A model generated the notes under the pieces. It was not told the DNA's origin, did not search any database, and worked only from the letters and a program-made list of their open reading frames with translations. Shown here one piece after another: positions 25,065 to 33,526 of a stretch of 64,000 bases of DNA. The first letter of the stretch is position 1. The number at the start of each line of letters is the position of its first letter. The position numbers and the translations under genes are program-made. The stretch lies in assembly GCF_006546985.1 (NCBI RefSeq), contig NZ_VATK01000001.1:124001-188000 (forward strand), in the 5' to 3' direction. Source of the stretch: Bacillus sp. 03113 (GTDB taxonomy: Bacteria; Bacillota; Bacilli; Bacillales; Cytobacillaceae).

Positions 25065-25873
25065 TTCAAATTAAAAAGGTATATAAAAGTTATCATAAAG
25101 CAGGCGGATTTTTTAGTAAAGGCAAGGTTGATGTTTTGAACGGAATTGATTTTTCGATAAAAGAAGGAGAATGTGTAGGTTTAATTGGCGAAAGCGGCAG
25201 TGGAAAAAGTACACTTAGCCGAATTATATTGGGGTTGGAAAAGGCGAATCAAGGTACTATCAAAATAGATGGGGAACCAATAGCTAAGTGGATTAAAAAA
25301 AATCAAGGCAAGATGAGTGTTGTTTTTCAAGATTATACTTCATCCGTAAATCCTTATTTTAATATTAAAAGCATTATTGCAGAGCCTCTAATTGCAATTG
25401 GTGACAAAGAAAACCTTGATCAGAGAATAATTGAGCTCCTGGATAAAGTAGGTCTTCCTCAATCAATGATCTATAAATATCCACATGAACTAAGTGGAGG
25501 ACAATTACAACGTGTATGTATTGCACGTGCCATCTCTACCCATCCTAAGTTTGTTGTGCTTGATGAAGCCATTAGCTCATTAGATGTTTCTGTTCAATCT
25601 CAAATACTTGAACTGCTACATAAACTGAAACATGAGATGAACATGACGTATCTTTTTGTGGCGCATGACTTACAAGCTGTTTGTAATATGTGTGATCGAA
25701 TTTTCTTTCTATATAAAGGACAGATTGTAGAAGAATTGGCTAGACATGAGATTGCACATGCGAAAAATGAATATTCTCAAAGATTATTAGATTCGGTTAT
25801 TCCTTTGAATGTAAACCAAAAAATTAATGAAACAGTGTTAGGTCATAATCATAATGTCGTTGCTTTCACTTAA
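25058..25873 (+). CDS. nikE: ABC transporter ATPase (NikE/DppF-like)
   Basis: A 271-aa ATPase with Walker A GESGSGKST, Q-loop VVFQDYTSSVNP, signature LSGGQLQR, Walker B FVVLDEAISSLD and H-loop AHDLQ. ATG 25058 is chosen because GGAGG lies 7 nt upstream. An in-frame ATG at 25043 lies before that site. Last gene of the operon. A weak hairpin with CCCCG/CGGGG-like arms near 25926-25952 may terminate it. Confidence 0.88.
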   Translation: MLVQIKKVYKSYHKAGGFFSKGKVDVLNGIDFSIKEGECVGLIGESGSGKSTLSRIILGLEKANQGTIKIDGEPIAKWIKKNQGKMSVVFQDYTSSVNPYFNIKSIIAEPLIAIGDKENLDQRIIELLDKVGLPQSMIYKYPHELSGGQLQRVCIARAISTHPKFVVLDEAISSLDVSVQSQILELLHKLKHEMNMTYLFVAHDLQAVCNMCDRIFFLYKGQIVEELARHEIAHAKNEYSQRLLDSVIPLNVNQKINETVLGHNHNVVAFT

Positions 25874-26081
25874 GAAAATGGATTGTTCTGAAAAGTTATC
25901 TTAACGTTCAAGATTTTTTTAGCTTAATGTCCCCGTTTATCGGGCATTTAGATTTGGACAGGAACTTATTGTAAAGGATCTTTTTGTTGTATGATGCTTT
26001 TTGGAGATTGTTAGTATTTTTAATCCTCAAAGTTAAATAATGCAATGCTAGTGATTCCTAATATTTTAAAAACTATTCAAT
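25874..26081. other. Intergenic stretch after the Nik operon
   Basis: No gene seen. It holds the weak hairpin near 25926-25952 and AT-rich DNA leading to promoter 4. Minus-strand transcription from promoter 4 would run antisense into nikE. Confidence 0.45.
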
Positions 26082-26112
26082 ATTAAAAACTCTATAGTAA
26101 CTAAATAGTTAA
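26082..26112 (-). promoter_or_regulatory. MerR-type promoter 4, orphan and degenerate
   Basis: Minus strand TTAACT (26107-26112) and TTTAAT (26082-26087), 19 bp apart, with the operator at 26089-26109 (ACTCTAT / AAATAGT). GAAAATTCTGT precedes the -35 as in promoters 1 and 2. No minus-strand gene follows. Both boxes are further from consensus than in the other copies, which fits decay. Confidence 0.65.
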
Positions 26113-26145
26113 CAGAATTTTCTGTCACGAATGAACAGAATTGAA

Positions 26146-26194
26146 TTTTACAAATGCAAACTCTATATAAAGAATAGAGTTTGCATTTGTAAAA
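26146..26194. repeat. Hairpin 3 built on the 21-bp palindrome
   Basis: A 21-bp perfect stem (26146-26166 / 26174-26194) with core ACTCTAT-N7-ATAGAGT (26160-26180). It corresponds to hairpins 1 and 2 but has a poor T run on the minus strand and no gene before it. TCTTCTATTATATATA lies on its minus-strand 5' side, as at hairpin 1. Confidence 0.75.
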
Positions 26195-26315
26195 GCTAAT
26201 GATTTATTGACATATATATAATAGAAGAAACACGGATATAAAAAGAACAATGATTCAAGAATTCGTCAACTTTTTGATAGTTTAAGTCTTTACATACAAC
26301 ATAAAATTGATGAAC

Positions 26316-26346
26316 ATTATAAACTCTATGATTACTACATAGTCAA
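26316..26346 (-). promoter_or_regulatory. MerR-type promoter 5, orphan
   Basis: Minus strand TTGACT (26341-26346) and TATAAT (26316-26321), 19 bp apart, operator 26323-26343. All 31 bp equal promoter 3. The next 110 bp contain no coding sequence and lead into hairpin 3. Confidence 0.78.
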
Positions 26347-26737
26347 AATCGAATAAAGAAAAACCCAAAAGAGCCACTATTAAAAATATATGAGGTTTAT
26401 ATTTTCATGTTTAATTGGTTTGGTAACTAGTGTCTAGCTCCAGATAGATTCCATTAGCTCGAGTTATAAGTAAATCTCAGAGAAATATTTTTGCTTTAAA
26501 ATAAAATTTACTATAATGATTAGATAATTAATGTCATATTATCTGACGATCAAAATGAAAAGTCGTAAAGATTTTCAAAAAATTTTTGATATAGATCTGT
26601 AAAAATTAATTAATTTAAAAAATAATTAATAAAAAAATATTTAAACTATTAGTGAATAAACATGTATTTTTCGGGTCTTTATGCATACTTTTTGTCGAAT
26701 TTATTAAATAATCAGGAAAAAATGAATAAAAAAATAA
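26347..26737. other. Non-coding stretch between promoter 5 and the lipoprotein promoter
   Basis: No gene is supported. GAAAAACCCAAAAGAGCCACT-like sequence at about 26357-26378 matches the flank of promoter 3, and TGTCTAGCTCCAG at 26431-26443 is an R1 fragment. The rest is AT-rich. Confidence 0.45.
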
Positions 26738-26766
26738 TTTGCATAAGTCAGAAGAGTATGTATAAT
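26738..26766 (+). promoter_or_regulatory. Promoter of the amino-acid-binding lipoprotein gene
   Basis: TTTGCA (26738-26743) and TATAAT (26761-26766), 17-bp spacer, about 165 nt before the start. Confidence 0.65.
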
Positions 26767-26806
26767 GAAAAACATGAGAAATGAAAAATATTACGAATTG
26801 TGTCAT

Positions 26807-26821
26807 ATTATGTAACATAAT
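26807..26821 (+). promoter_or_regulatory. 15-bp palindrome in the leader
   Basis: ATTATGT-A-ACATAAT, a perfect 7-1-7 palindrome about 35 bp past the predicted transcription start. Possible repressor site; the regulator is unknown. Confidence 0.4.
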
Positions 26822-26938
26822 AATGTTATATCAATTACATAAAATGTTTAAAACTCCAGTTGTAATTATATTAAAAAAATTATACTAGCTGGAATTTTAC
26901 ATAAAAACATTCAGACAGACTCAAAAGGGGGAACAAGA

Positions 26939-28018
26939 ATGAAAAAATCTTTATCCGTATTCATTAGTCTTTTTCTAGTATTAATACTTGCCCTTACAGG
27001 TTGTACAAGCGGCGGAAACAAAGCTTCAGACAAAAATGAAAGCAGCGGGAAAAGTACCGCATCTGGCAAAAGCTTACTCGATACAATTATTAAAAGAGAT
27101 AAGCTTATCGGAGGTATTACGGATGCAAGCCCTGGGCTTGGTTATGTAAATTCTAATGGGAAAAATGCTGGTTTTGATATTGATTTTGTAAAAGCAGTAG
27201 CTGCTGGGGTTTTAGGAGATGCTAATAAGGTTCAATATCGTCCTCTTTCTGCAACAGAACGTTTTACTGCTGTACAGTCGGGTGAAGTAGATGTATTGAT
27301 TAGGCAAACTACTTGGACAACAAATCGTGATGCAGAAGTTGGTTTGAATTTTGGTCCTGTTATTTTATACGATGGACAAGGTCTCATGGTACGTAAAGAT
27401 AGCGGAATTAATAGTTTAAAAGATTTTGAAGGAAAGCGTATTGGTGTTCAAACTGGTACAACGACTGAATTAAATTTAGCTGACACAATGAGAGCAAACG
27501 GTATTAATTATGAACCAGTTGTATTTGATTCTGGAGATGCTGTCATTGCTGCGTATCAAGAAGGAAGCATTGATGCTTGGACTTCTGATAAATCATATCT
27601 TGCTTCACAGCTTTCTGTTATGAAAAATGCTTCTGATCAAAAAATATTAAATGAAACGTTATCTAAAGAACCTTTAGCTCCTTCTGTTAAAGACGGAGAT
27701 GATAAGTGGGCTGACGCAGTATCTTGGATTGTGTATGCAACCATTCAGGCTGAAGAATTTGGCATTACATCTAAAAACGTGGATGAATTCTTAAAAAGCG
27801 ACAATCCAGAAATTAAACGATTATTAGGAAAAGAAGGCAATCTTGGCGAACAACTTGGTTTAAAAAATGACTTTGCTTATCAAGTAATTAAACAAGTTGG
27901 AAACTATGGAGAAATTTTTGATCGCAACTTAGGTCCAAATACAACATTTAATTTAGAACGTGGATTGAATGATCTATATACAAAAGGCGGTTTAATGTAC
28001 TCTATACCTTTCCGTTAA
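26939..28018 (+). CDS. Amino-acid ABC transporter substrate-binding lipoprotein (AapJ-like), orphan
   Basis: A 359-aa SBP_bac_3 family lipoprotein: lipobox LTGC (Cys22), a Ser/Lys/Gly-rich linker, then LIGGITDASPGLGYVNSNGKNAGFDIDFVKAVAAGVLG and a C-terminal GGLMYSIPFR. The domain resembles AapJ/YhdW general L-amino acid receptors, which are usually periplasmic; here it is lipid-anchored. No permease or ATPase gene is adjacent, so it either shares another transporter or is a sensor. AAAGGGGG site upstream. Confidence 0.82.
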   Translation: MKKSLSVFISLFLVLILALTGCTSGGNKASDKNESSGKSTASGKSLLDTIIKRDKLIGGITDASPGLGYVNSNGKNAGFDIDFVKAVAAGVLGDANKVQYRPLSATERFTAVQSGEVDVLIRQTTWTTNRDAEVGLNFGPVILYDGQGLMVRKDSGINSLKDFEGKRIGVQTGTTTELNLADTMRANGINYEPVVFDSGDAVIAAYQEGSIDAWTSDKSYLASQLSVMKNASDQKILNETLSKEPLAPSVKDGDDKWADAVSWIVYATIQAEEFGITSKNVDEFLKSDNPEIKRLLGKEGNLGEQLGLKNDFAYQVIKQVGNYGEIFDRNLGPNTTFNLERGLNDLYTKGGLMYSIPFR

Positions 28019-28022
28019 AAAG

Positions 28023-28301
28023 AAAAGCAGAAGCGCCTTGACCATCGACGTACAAACTGGAGGGACTTCGACTGAGATAAGGCGAACCTTCTATCAGGGG
28101 ATGTTCCTTTCCTCTGATAGTTAGTTGAGCCGATCAGGTTTTTTAGGGGCAGTTTTTTATCTACTATCCATTTTTTATGTAATAGCTTACTGCCCGTTAA
28201 AACGTGATAAAGGAAACTCGATGAGCGAAAGCAATCGATGTTGACTTATCGTAGGGAGAAGACCTGAAGTTTGATAGTCGATAGGCGCTGGAGCTAGACA
28301 A
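28023..28301 (-). repeat. Dispersed repeat R1, copy e, interrupted by a bcr1-like element
   Basis: On the minus strand it reads TGTCTAGCTCCAGCGCC ... CTCCCTACGATAAGTC ... GTTTCCTTTATC, then the insertion, then TTATCTCAGTCGAAG ... GGCGCTT. The uninterrupted order is seen at 49355-49435 and 63511-63669. Confidence 0.75.
28082..28206 (-). mobile_element. bcr1-like non-autonomous element nested in R1
   Basis: About 125 bp sharing GTTAGTTGA-CC-ATC-GG and the GGGCAGTT / ACTGCCCGTTAA arms with the element at 61285-61433. It is flanked by ATAAG (28077-28081) and ATAAA (28207-28211), that is, CTTAT/TTTAT on the minus strand, a near-perfect 5-bp target duplication. Size and duplication agree with bcr1 of the B. 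cereus group as recalled. The interior has diverged. Confidence 0.65.
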
Positions 28302-28374
28302 AAAGAAAATCGGAAGTGTCTGTTTAGCACTATTCTACCTTCAAAAAGTTATGCTTTCTTATTTTGTAATCTAA

Positions 28375-28414
28375 GACCTGCTATTCCGAGCAAACCTCGA
28401 ATAGCAGGTCTTTT
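28375..28414 (+). terminator. Terminator after the lipoprotein gene and repeats
   Basis: GACCTGCTATT (28375-28385) / AATAGCAGGTC (28400-28410), extended by CGAG/CTCG, then TTTT. It is probably the original terminator of the lipoprotein gene, now separated from it by inserted repeats. Confidence 0.82.
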
Positions 28415-28491
28415 CTATAAATTTTCTAATTCTTCAATACAGGAAAATGTAGAAACTTCTCTTAATTCTGTATTTGTAGTTGAAGTTTTTA

Positions 28492-28557
28492 TTGACCTTT
28501 ATAAAAGGCGAGCATATAATAAAAACATATCCAATATATGAGTAAGTGTTCATATAT
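28492..28557 (+). promoter_or_regulatory. Promoter and ArsR/SmtB-type operator of the metal ATPase gene
   Basis: TTGACC (28492-28497) and TATAAT (28515-28520), 17-bp spacer. At 28534-28557 ATATATGAGTA-N2-TGTTCATATAT forms the imperfect palindrome typical of metal-sensing ArsR/SmtB repressors (CzrA/CadC type), placed to block the early transcript. Confidence 0.7.
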
Positions 28558-28656
28558 GCACTTAAAAACAAAATAGTTATAGAGACAGAGATTTATAGAC
28601 GAATGATTATTCATGAAAATATTGAAGTTATATAAAGAAGTGAGGGATGAGGCCAA

Positions 28657-31035
28657 ATGGAAGCACAGCAGCTAATAAAACGCGAATTTACGTTAGAAGG
28701 ATTAGATTGTGCGAATTGCGCAATGAAAATTGAAAATGGTGTAAAAAAGATAACTGGTGTTTCGTCTTGTTCGGTTAATTTTGCTACCAAGACCCTTACG
28801 TTGGAAACAGAACAAGCACAAGAAGGATCAGTTGTCTATGAGACAAAGAAAAAAATAATCAAATTGGAACCTCATATCAAAGTAGAAGAAAAAGGTAACA
28901 TGAAAAAAAGATCTTCTACTCGTACATTGATTCTAAATGGGTTAGATTGCATGAATTGTGCGATGAAAGTCGAGCAAGGAGTAGGACGTATAGAAGGAAT
29001 TACATCTTCTACCGTCGATTTTGTTTCTAAAAAATTGATTATAGGGGCGGCTTCCCCAGCTGAACTGGATCGATTAGCAGGAGAAGCGACTAAAACGATT
29101 AAACGCCTTGAACCGGAGATAGAGGTTGTGTCAGAAACTTCTAACCATGATCACGGTCATAGTCATAGCAATAGTCATGATCATGGAAGTTCAAATACGA
29201 AAAAAATGCTGGTACGGTTAGTAATCGGTGCTGCAATCGCTAGTATCGGCTTTTTCGCCCCAGTTTCTAATATAGTAGAGCTCGGCTTGTTCCTTGTTGC
29301 TTATTTAATTGTCGGTGGTGATATTGTTCTACGAGCTGCAAAAAATATTTTAAGAGGACAAGTATTTGATGAGAACTTTCTAATGGCTATCGCTACAATC
29401 GGTGCATTTGCGATCAAGGAGTATCCTGAAGGAGTAGCTGTTATGATGTTCTATCAGGTAGGCGAATTGTTCCAAGGGATTGCAGTCAATCGTTCACGTA
29501 AGTCCATTAGTGCATTGATGGATATTCGACCAGACTATGCAAATGTAAAAGTAGAAAATGACATTAAACGAGTATCACCAGAAGAAGTGAAAATTGGCGA
29601 TTTTATTGTTGTAAAACCTGGCGAAAAAATACCGCTAGACGGAAAAATTATTGAAGGAACCTCTATGGTGGATACTTCAGCTTTAACCGGAGAATCATTG
29701 CCGCGAGAAGTAGAAGCTGGGAACGATGTATTAAGTGGGTTTATTAATAAAAATGGCGTATTAACGGTAGAAGTAAAAAAAGAATTTGGAGAATCAACGG
29801 TCTCAAAAATTCTTGATTTAGTTCAAAATGCAAGTAGCAGAAAAGCACAAACAGAAAATTTTATTACTAAATTTGCACGTTTTTATACGCCAGTGGTCGT
29901 AATTGTTGCAACTGCATTAGCCGTTATTCCACCACTTCTTATAAGTGGAGCTACTTTTTCAGATTGGATTTATCGTGCATTGATCTTTTTGGTTATTTCT
30001 TGTCCTTGTGCACTTGTTATTTCTATTCCTCTTGGTTTCTTTGGTGGAATTGGTGCTGCTTCCAAATCGGGTATTCTTGTAAAGGGCAGCAATTATTTAG
30101 AAGCGTTAAATGACGTAAAATATGTTGTATTTGATAAAACAGGCACACTAACGAAAGGTGTGTTTGAAGTGACAAGTATCCATCCAACGGGTACTATGTC
30201 TAAAGAAGAATTGTTGGAATATGCTGCATATGCGGAAGTCCATTCCAACCATCTAATTGCGCAATCGATTCGAAAAGAATATGGAAAAGAAATCAAAGAA
30301 GAAGCAATACAAGACTACAATGAGATTTCTGGATTTGGGATTCAAGTTGAAATCGGAGGAAAAGAAATTCTTGCTGGTAATGCAAAGCTGATGAAAAAAG
30401 AACACATAAAGTTTCAAGATCCAAATGAGATAGGAACGATTGTACATGTAGCGGTAGATAAACAATATGCTGGATATATTGTCATTTCAGACTCAGTAAA
30501 AGAAGATTCAGCACAAGCGATCCGTTCATTAAAGGAATTGGGCATCAAAAAGACGATTATGTTGACAGGAGATGCCAAGGCAGTTGGAAATGCTGTAGGG
30601 AAACAATTGGGATTAGACGAAGTACTTGCAGAGCTTTTACCACAGAATAAGGTAGAGGAAATTGAAAAGCTGGATGCTAAAAAAGCTCCAAAAGAAAAAA
30701 TCATTTTTGTCGGTGATGGAATTAATGATACACCTGTATTAGCACGAGCAGATGTGGGGATGGCTATGGGAGGACTAGGATCTGATGCAGCGATTGAAGC
30801 AGCAGACATTGTCATCATGACAGACGAACCTTCGAAAATTTCAGAAGCGATTGGGATTGCAAAACGTACTCGCCGTATTGTATGGCAAAACATTCTGTTT
30901 GCTCTAGGTGTAAAAGGAGTATTCCTGTTGCTAGGAGCATTTGGAATTGCGACAATGTGGGAAGCTGTTTTCTCGGATGTAGGCGTGACACTACTTGCGG
31001 TATTAAATGCAATGCGTGTGTTAAGAGCGAACTAA
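28657..31035 (+). CDS. cadA: Heavy-metal P1B-type ATPase (CadA/ZntA-like)
   Basis: A 792-aa exporter of Cd/Zn/Pb type. Two N-terminal HMA domains carry LDCANC (Cys18, Cys21) and LDCMNC (Cys98, Cys101). A His/Asp-rich linker (NHDHGHSHSNSHDHG, about residues 158-172) follows. Then come the membrane domain with CPC (SCPCALVIS), the TGES loop, phosphorylation motif DKTGTLTKG and hinge GDGINDTPVLARADVG. CPC plus two CxxC domains argues for Zn/Cd rather than Co. No ArsR gene is adjacent despite the operator. ATG with GAGG only 4 nt away. Confidence 0.93.
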   Translation: MEAQQLIKREFTLEGLDCANCAMKIENGVKKITGVSSCSVNFATKTLTLETEQAQEGSVVYETKKKIIKLEPHIKVEEKGNMKKRSSTRTLILNGLDCMNCAMKVEQGVGRIEGITSSTVDFVSKKLIIGAASPAELDRLAGEATKTIKRLEPEIEVVSETSNHDHGHSHSNSHDHGSSNTKKMLVRLVIGAAIASIGFFAPVSNIVELGLFLVAYLIVGGDIVLRAAKNILRGQVFDENFLMAIATIGAFAIKEYPEGVAVMMFYQVGELFQGIAVNRSRKSISALMDIRPDYANVKVENDIKRVSPEEVKIGDFIVVKPGEKIPLDGKIIEGTSMVDTSALTGESLPREVEAGNDVLSGFINKNGVLTVEVKKEFGESTVSKILDLVQNASSRKAQTENFITKFARFYTPVVVIVATALAVIPPLLISGATFSDWIYRALIFLVISCPCALVISIPLGFFGGIGAASKSGILVKGSNYLEALNDVKYVVFDKTGTLTKGVFEVTSIHPTGTMSKEELLEYAAYAEVHSNHLIAQSIRKEYGKEIKEEAIQDYNEISGFGIQVEIGGKEILAGNAKLMKKEHIKFQDPNEIGTIVHVAVDKQYAGYIVISDSVKEDSAQAIRSLKELGIKKTIMLTGDAKAVGNAVGKQLGLDEVLAELLPQNKVEEIEKLDAKKAPKEKIIFVGDGINDTPVLARADVGMAMGGLGSDAAIEAADIVIMTDEPSKISEAIGIAKRTRRIVWQNILFALGVKGVFLLLGAFGIATMWEAVFSDVGVTLLAVLNAMRVLRAN

Positions 31036-31051
31036 TTTCATGAATGAAAAA

Positions 31052-31086
31052 GAAACGGAGACGCATGTTGTCTCCATTTCTTTTTT
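31052..31086. terminator. Bidirectional terminator between the metal ATPase and the ABC operon
   Basis: GAAACGGAGAC (31052-31062) / GTCTCCATTTC (31070-31080) followed by TTTTTT, with an A run on the left. It serves both convergent units. Confidence 0.85.
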
Positions 31087-31113
31087 CCAGAATAATTAAA
31101 TCCGAACAAAAAT

Positions 31114-32253
31114 CTAATAAACAATATCTAATCTTTTCTCTTTTTTCCACCTAAAAATGCTAATAATGATTCCAATGGCTATGAGAACTGTATAAGCAAC
31201 GGGCAGAAAATAAATGGGAAGGCTAATTTCGGTTAATCTAGTGATTAGATATTTCAATAATATACTAAATGTAATAAAAGCTATAGGTACTTGTACGCCA
31301 ATAATCGATAGATAATTTGGAACCATACTTGAAAGAACCGCTACTATAATAGACATCACAAAGGCTAAAAAATAAAGGGCGACGACTGTTAGAATAATAT
31401 ATTGGAAAAAGGTAAAATCAAACCAGAAAACAAAATGTTGAAAAAACGAGTTGATATTCGAGTCGAAAAACATGGCAACATGATTTTGAGAATACGCAGC
31501 GAAAAACCATAAAAGGTGTAAAGTCGTAATGATAAAAGAGGAAAGCAGACCTGTTAATATTTTCCTTTTAAATAGTTCACGTCCTGTTTTAGAAGTGTAC
31601 TGAAGGAAAATTAGCTTATTTCTTCGATCTCTTAAATTAATAGGAGAAAGCATCAGCATAATGCTGACTAATACAAGCATAGATAAATTAGTAATAAGAT
31701 TATTGTAGTTCCAAAATACTAAGTCTGGAAATGCGCTGCCGTTATCGATTACTTCTTTAATCCGTTTTTTTTGCTTTTTGCTTGTTGGAGCCGCATCATT
31801 ATAATTCATTTTATATTCTTTATGCTCATAAATCTCCATTAACGACTCCCTAGCCTGCAGCTCCCAAAATAAATCGACTTTTTCTTCAAATAAGACCTTA
31901 TCAGATAGATTTTTTACCTTTTTATTGTTTAAATCCATTTGTCGAAATTGTTGATAGGTTGTAATCCCAGCATCCACAAATTCTTTTTTTGATAGCAAAT
32001 AATCATCTGCTGCTTCTACTTTTTTCTGATAAACGTTTTTAAAATGTAAATAGTCCTGTTCATCAAAGGAAGTTCCATAATCCTCGACCATTTCCACACC
32101 AACATGATATAGATCGAGCGCTGGTCTTCCATTAGGAAAATACTCAAACTCAAAGCTAATAAATAAATGGTAAAAAATGAAACTAATCACGATCATTAGC
32201 AGCACTATTTTTAATTCGAATATTTTCTTTAATTCATTTAAAATTATATTCAC
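31114..32253 (-). CDS. ABC-2-type transporter membrane subunit
   Basis: A 379-aa membrane protein: one N-terminal helix, a large extracytoplasmic, charged helical loop (about residues 40-180) and about five C-terminal helices. It parallels the preceding gene in layout, so the two probably form a permease heterodimer for the ATPase at 33523-34398. GTG start with AGGAGG 6 nt upstream. Last gene of the sigma-factor operon. The substrate is unknown. Confidence 0.72.
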   Translation of the reverse strand: MNIILNELKKIFELKIVLLMIVISFIFYHLFISFEFEYFPNGRPALDLYHVGVEMVEDYGTSFDEQDYLHFKNVYQKKVEAADDYLLSKKEFVDAGITTYQQFRQMDLNNKKVKNLSDKVLFEEKVDLFWELQARESLMEIYEHKEYKMNYNDAAPTSKKQKKRIKEVIDNGSAFPDLVFWNYNNLITNLSMLVLVSIMLMLSPINLRDRRNKLIFLQYTSKTGRELFKRKILTGLLSSFIITTLHLLWFFAAYSQNHVAMFFDSNINSFFQHFVFWFDFTFFQYIILTVVALYFLAFVMSIIVAVLSSMVPNYLSIIGVQVPIAFITFSILLKYLITRLTEISLPIYFLPVAYTVLIAIGIIISIFRWKKEKRLDIVY

Positions 32254-32263
32254 AACTTTCCTC

Positions 32264-33526
32264 CTAATAGATGGATTGCTTCTTAAATCTTTTCAAACCT
32301 AAAAGACACAGGATCGGAAGCATTATGATCCAAATGGCAACGGTATTTATTTCATAATATTTAGACGAAAAAGGTCCCCATCCAATAAACCATAAATGAG
32401 GGTTTAATATAAGGGAAAAAGGAGTATAGCGAGTAATAAAAATTGCATTCATATCGGTGGGTACTGATCCTGGAATTAATATGCCCAGTCCTAATAAAAT
32501 AGCAAATATACAGAATATAAAATAACTATTTCGAATAAAGATTGAAATCATAAAGGTAATAGCTGTAAAACAAAGCTGACAAACATATATGAGTAAAATC
32601 GTCCAAATCAAGTAGGTGGTAAAAGTCATTTTCCACCACGATATATAGGGAAAAGACTTTTCCGCATTAAAATAGCTGCTAATTGAAGCCTGCCAAAGCC
32701 CAGAATAGTTAAAGACGATAAAATAGCTTCCAAGAGTTACGCCTAAAATCAATGTTGTCACAATAAGACTAGCAGCAATGGAAGCTAACAGCTTGTCCAT
32801 TGTCAGTTTTCGGCCTCGTTTTGAGGAGTACGCTGTTAAATGTGTGTTGTTTTCAAATTCATATGTAAGGATATACCCGGTGATTAAAACAACTAAAATC
32901 ATGATTTCAAATACCATAGTTCGAAAGAGCGTCTTAAACAGCAAGGAATGCATTTGATAGATTTTTCCGATGAAAAACATATTTTTATGCTCTTCGTTTG
33001 CAATTAGCTTATCCAGTCTTTCCCCAAGGGTTGAATAGTTTTTCTTTGCCGTTTCCGCAGCTTCTCCGCTAAGACCACACCTTTCTATTTCATATTCAGC
33101 CATCTTCGCCATATTCAATTCATCATATTCACGATCAATTTCGTCAAACATTCGGATATAAGTCTCGGTAAGCATTACACTCGTGATTGTATCTTCCTCT
33201 TTTTTAGAAAAATTTGTTCTTTTATCATTAAGCTGATCTTTGAAAAAAGCGGTCGTATTATCGTATGTTTTAGATAAATGTTTATTGGTAATCTGATTCA
33301 TTTCATCCAGCTGTGATTGATAATATGCTTGAAATTCATAAATCATAGAATCGTTTATTTCATAACCAAACTTTTCAACAAGCTTATTGACTATTTTCAA
33401 CTCGCTATTAAAATACGTATGCTGAAAGATGATAAAAAAGTTATACAGCAAAAATAATATCGTTAATGCGATGACGATCGGAGAGGTGAAAGCTTTTTTT
33501 AGTTCATATGATTGAATTCTTATCAT
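32264..33526 (-). CDS. ABC-2-type transporter membrane subunit
   Basis: A 420-aa membrane protein with one N-terminal helix, a long extracytoplasmic helical domain (about residues 40-205) and six C-terminal helices. Overlaps the ATPase gene by 4 bp (ATGA) and is 10 bp from the next permease gene. The large external loop resembles that of bacitracin/lantibiotic-type ABC-2 permeases, but no family can be named firmly. Confidence 0.72.
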   Translation of the reverse strand: MIRIQSYELKKAFTSPIVIALTILFLLYNFFIIFQHTYFNSELKIVNKLVEKFGYEINDSMIYEFQAYYQSQLDEMNQITNKHLSKTYDNTTAFFKDQLNDKRTNFSKKEEDTITSVMLTETYIRMFDEIDREYDELNMAKMAEYEIERCGLSGEAAETAKKNYSTLGERLDKLIANEEHKNMFFIGKIYQMHSLLFKTLFRTMVFEIMILVVLITGYILTYEFENNTHLTAYSSKRGRKLTMDKLLASIAASLIVTTLILGVTLGSYFIVFNYSGLWQASISSYFNAEKSFPYISWWKMTFTTYLIWTILLIYVCQLCFTAITFMISIFIRNSYFIFCIFAILLGLGILIPGSVPTDMNAIFITRYTPFSLILNPHLWFIGWGPFSSKYYEINTVAIWIIMLPILCLLGLKRFKKQSIY

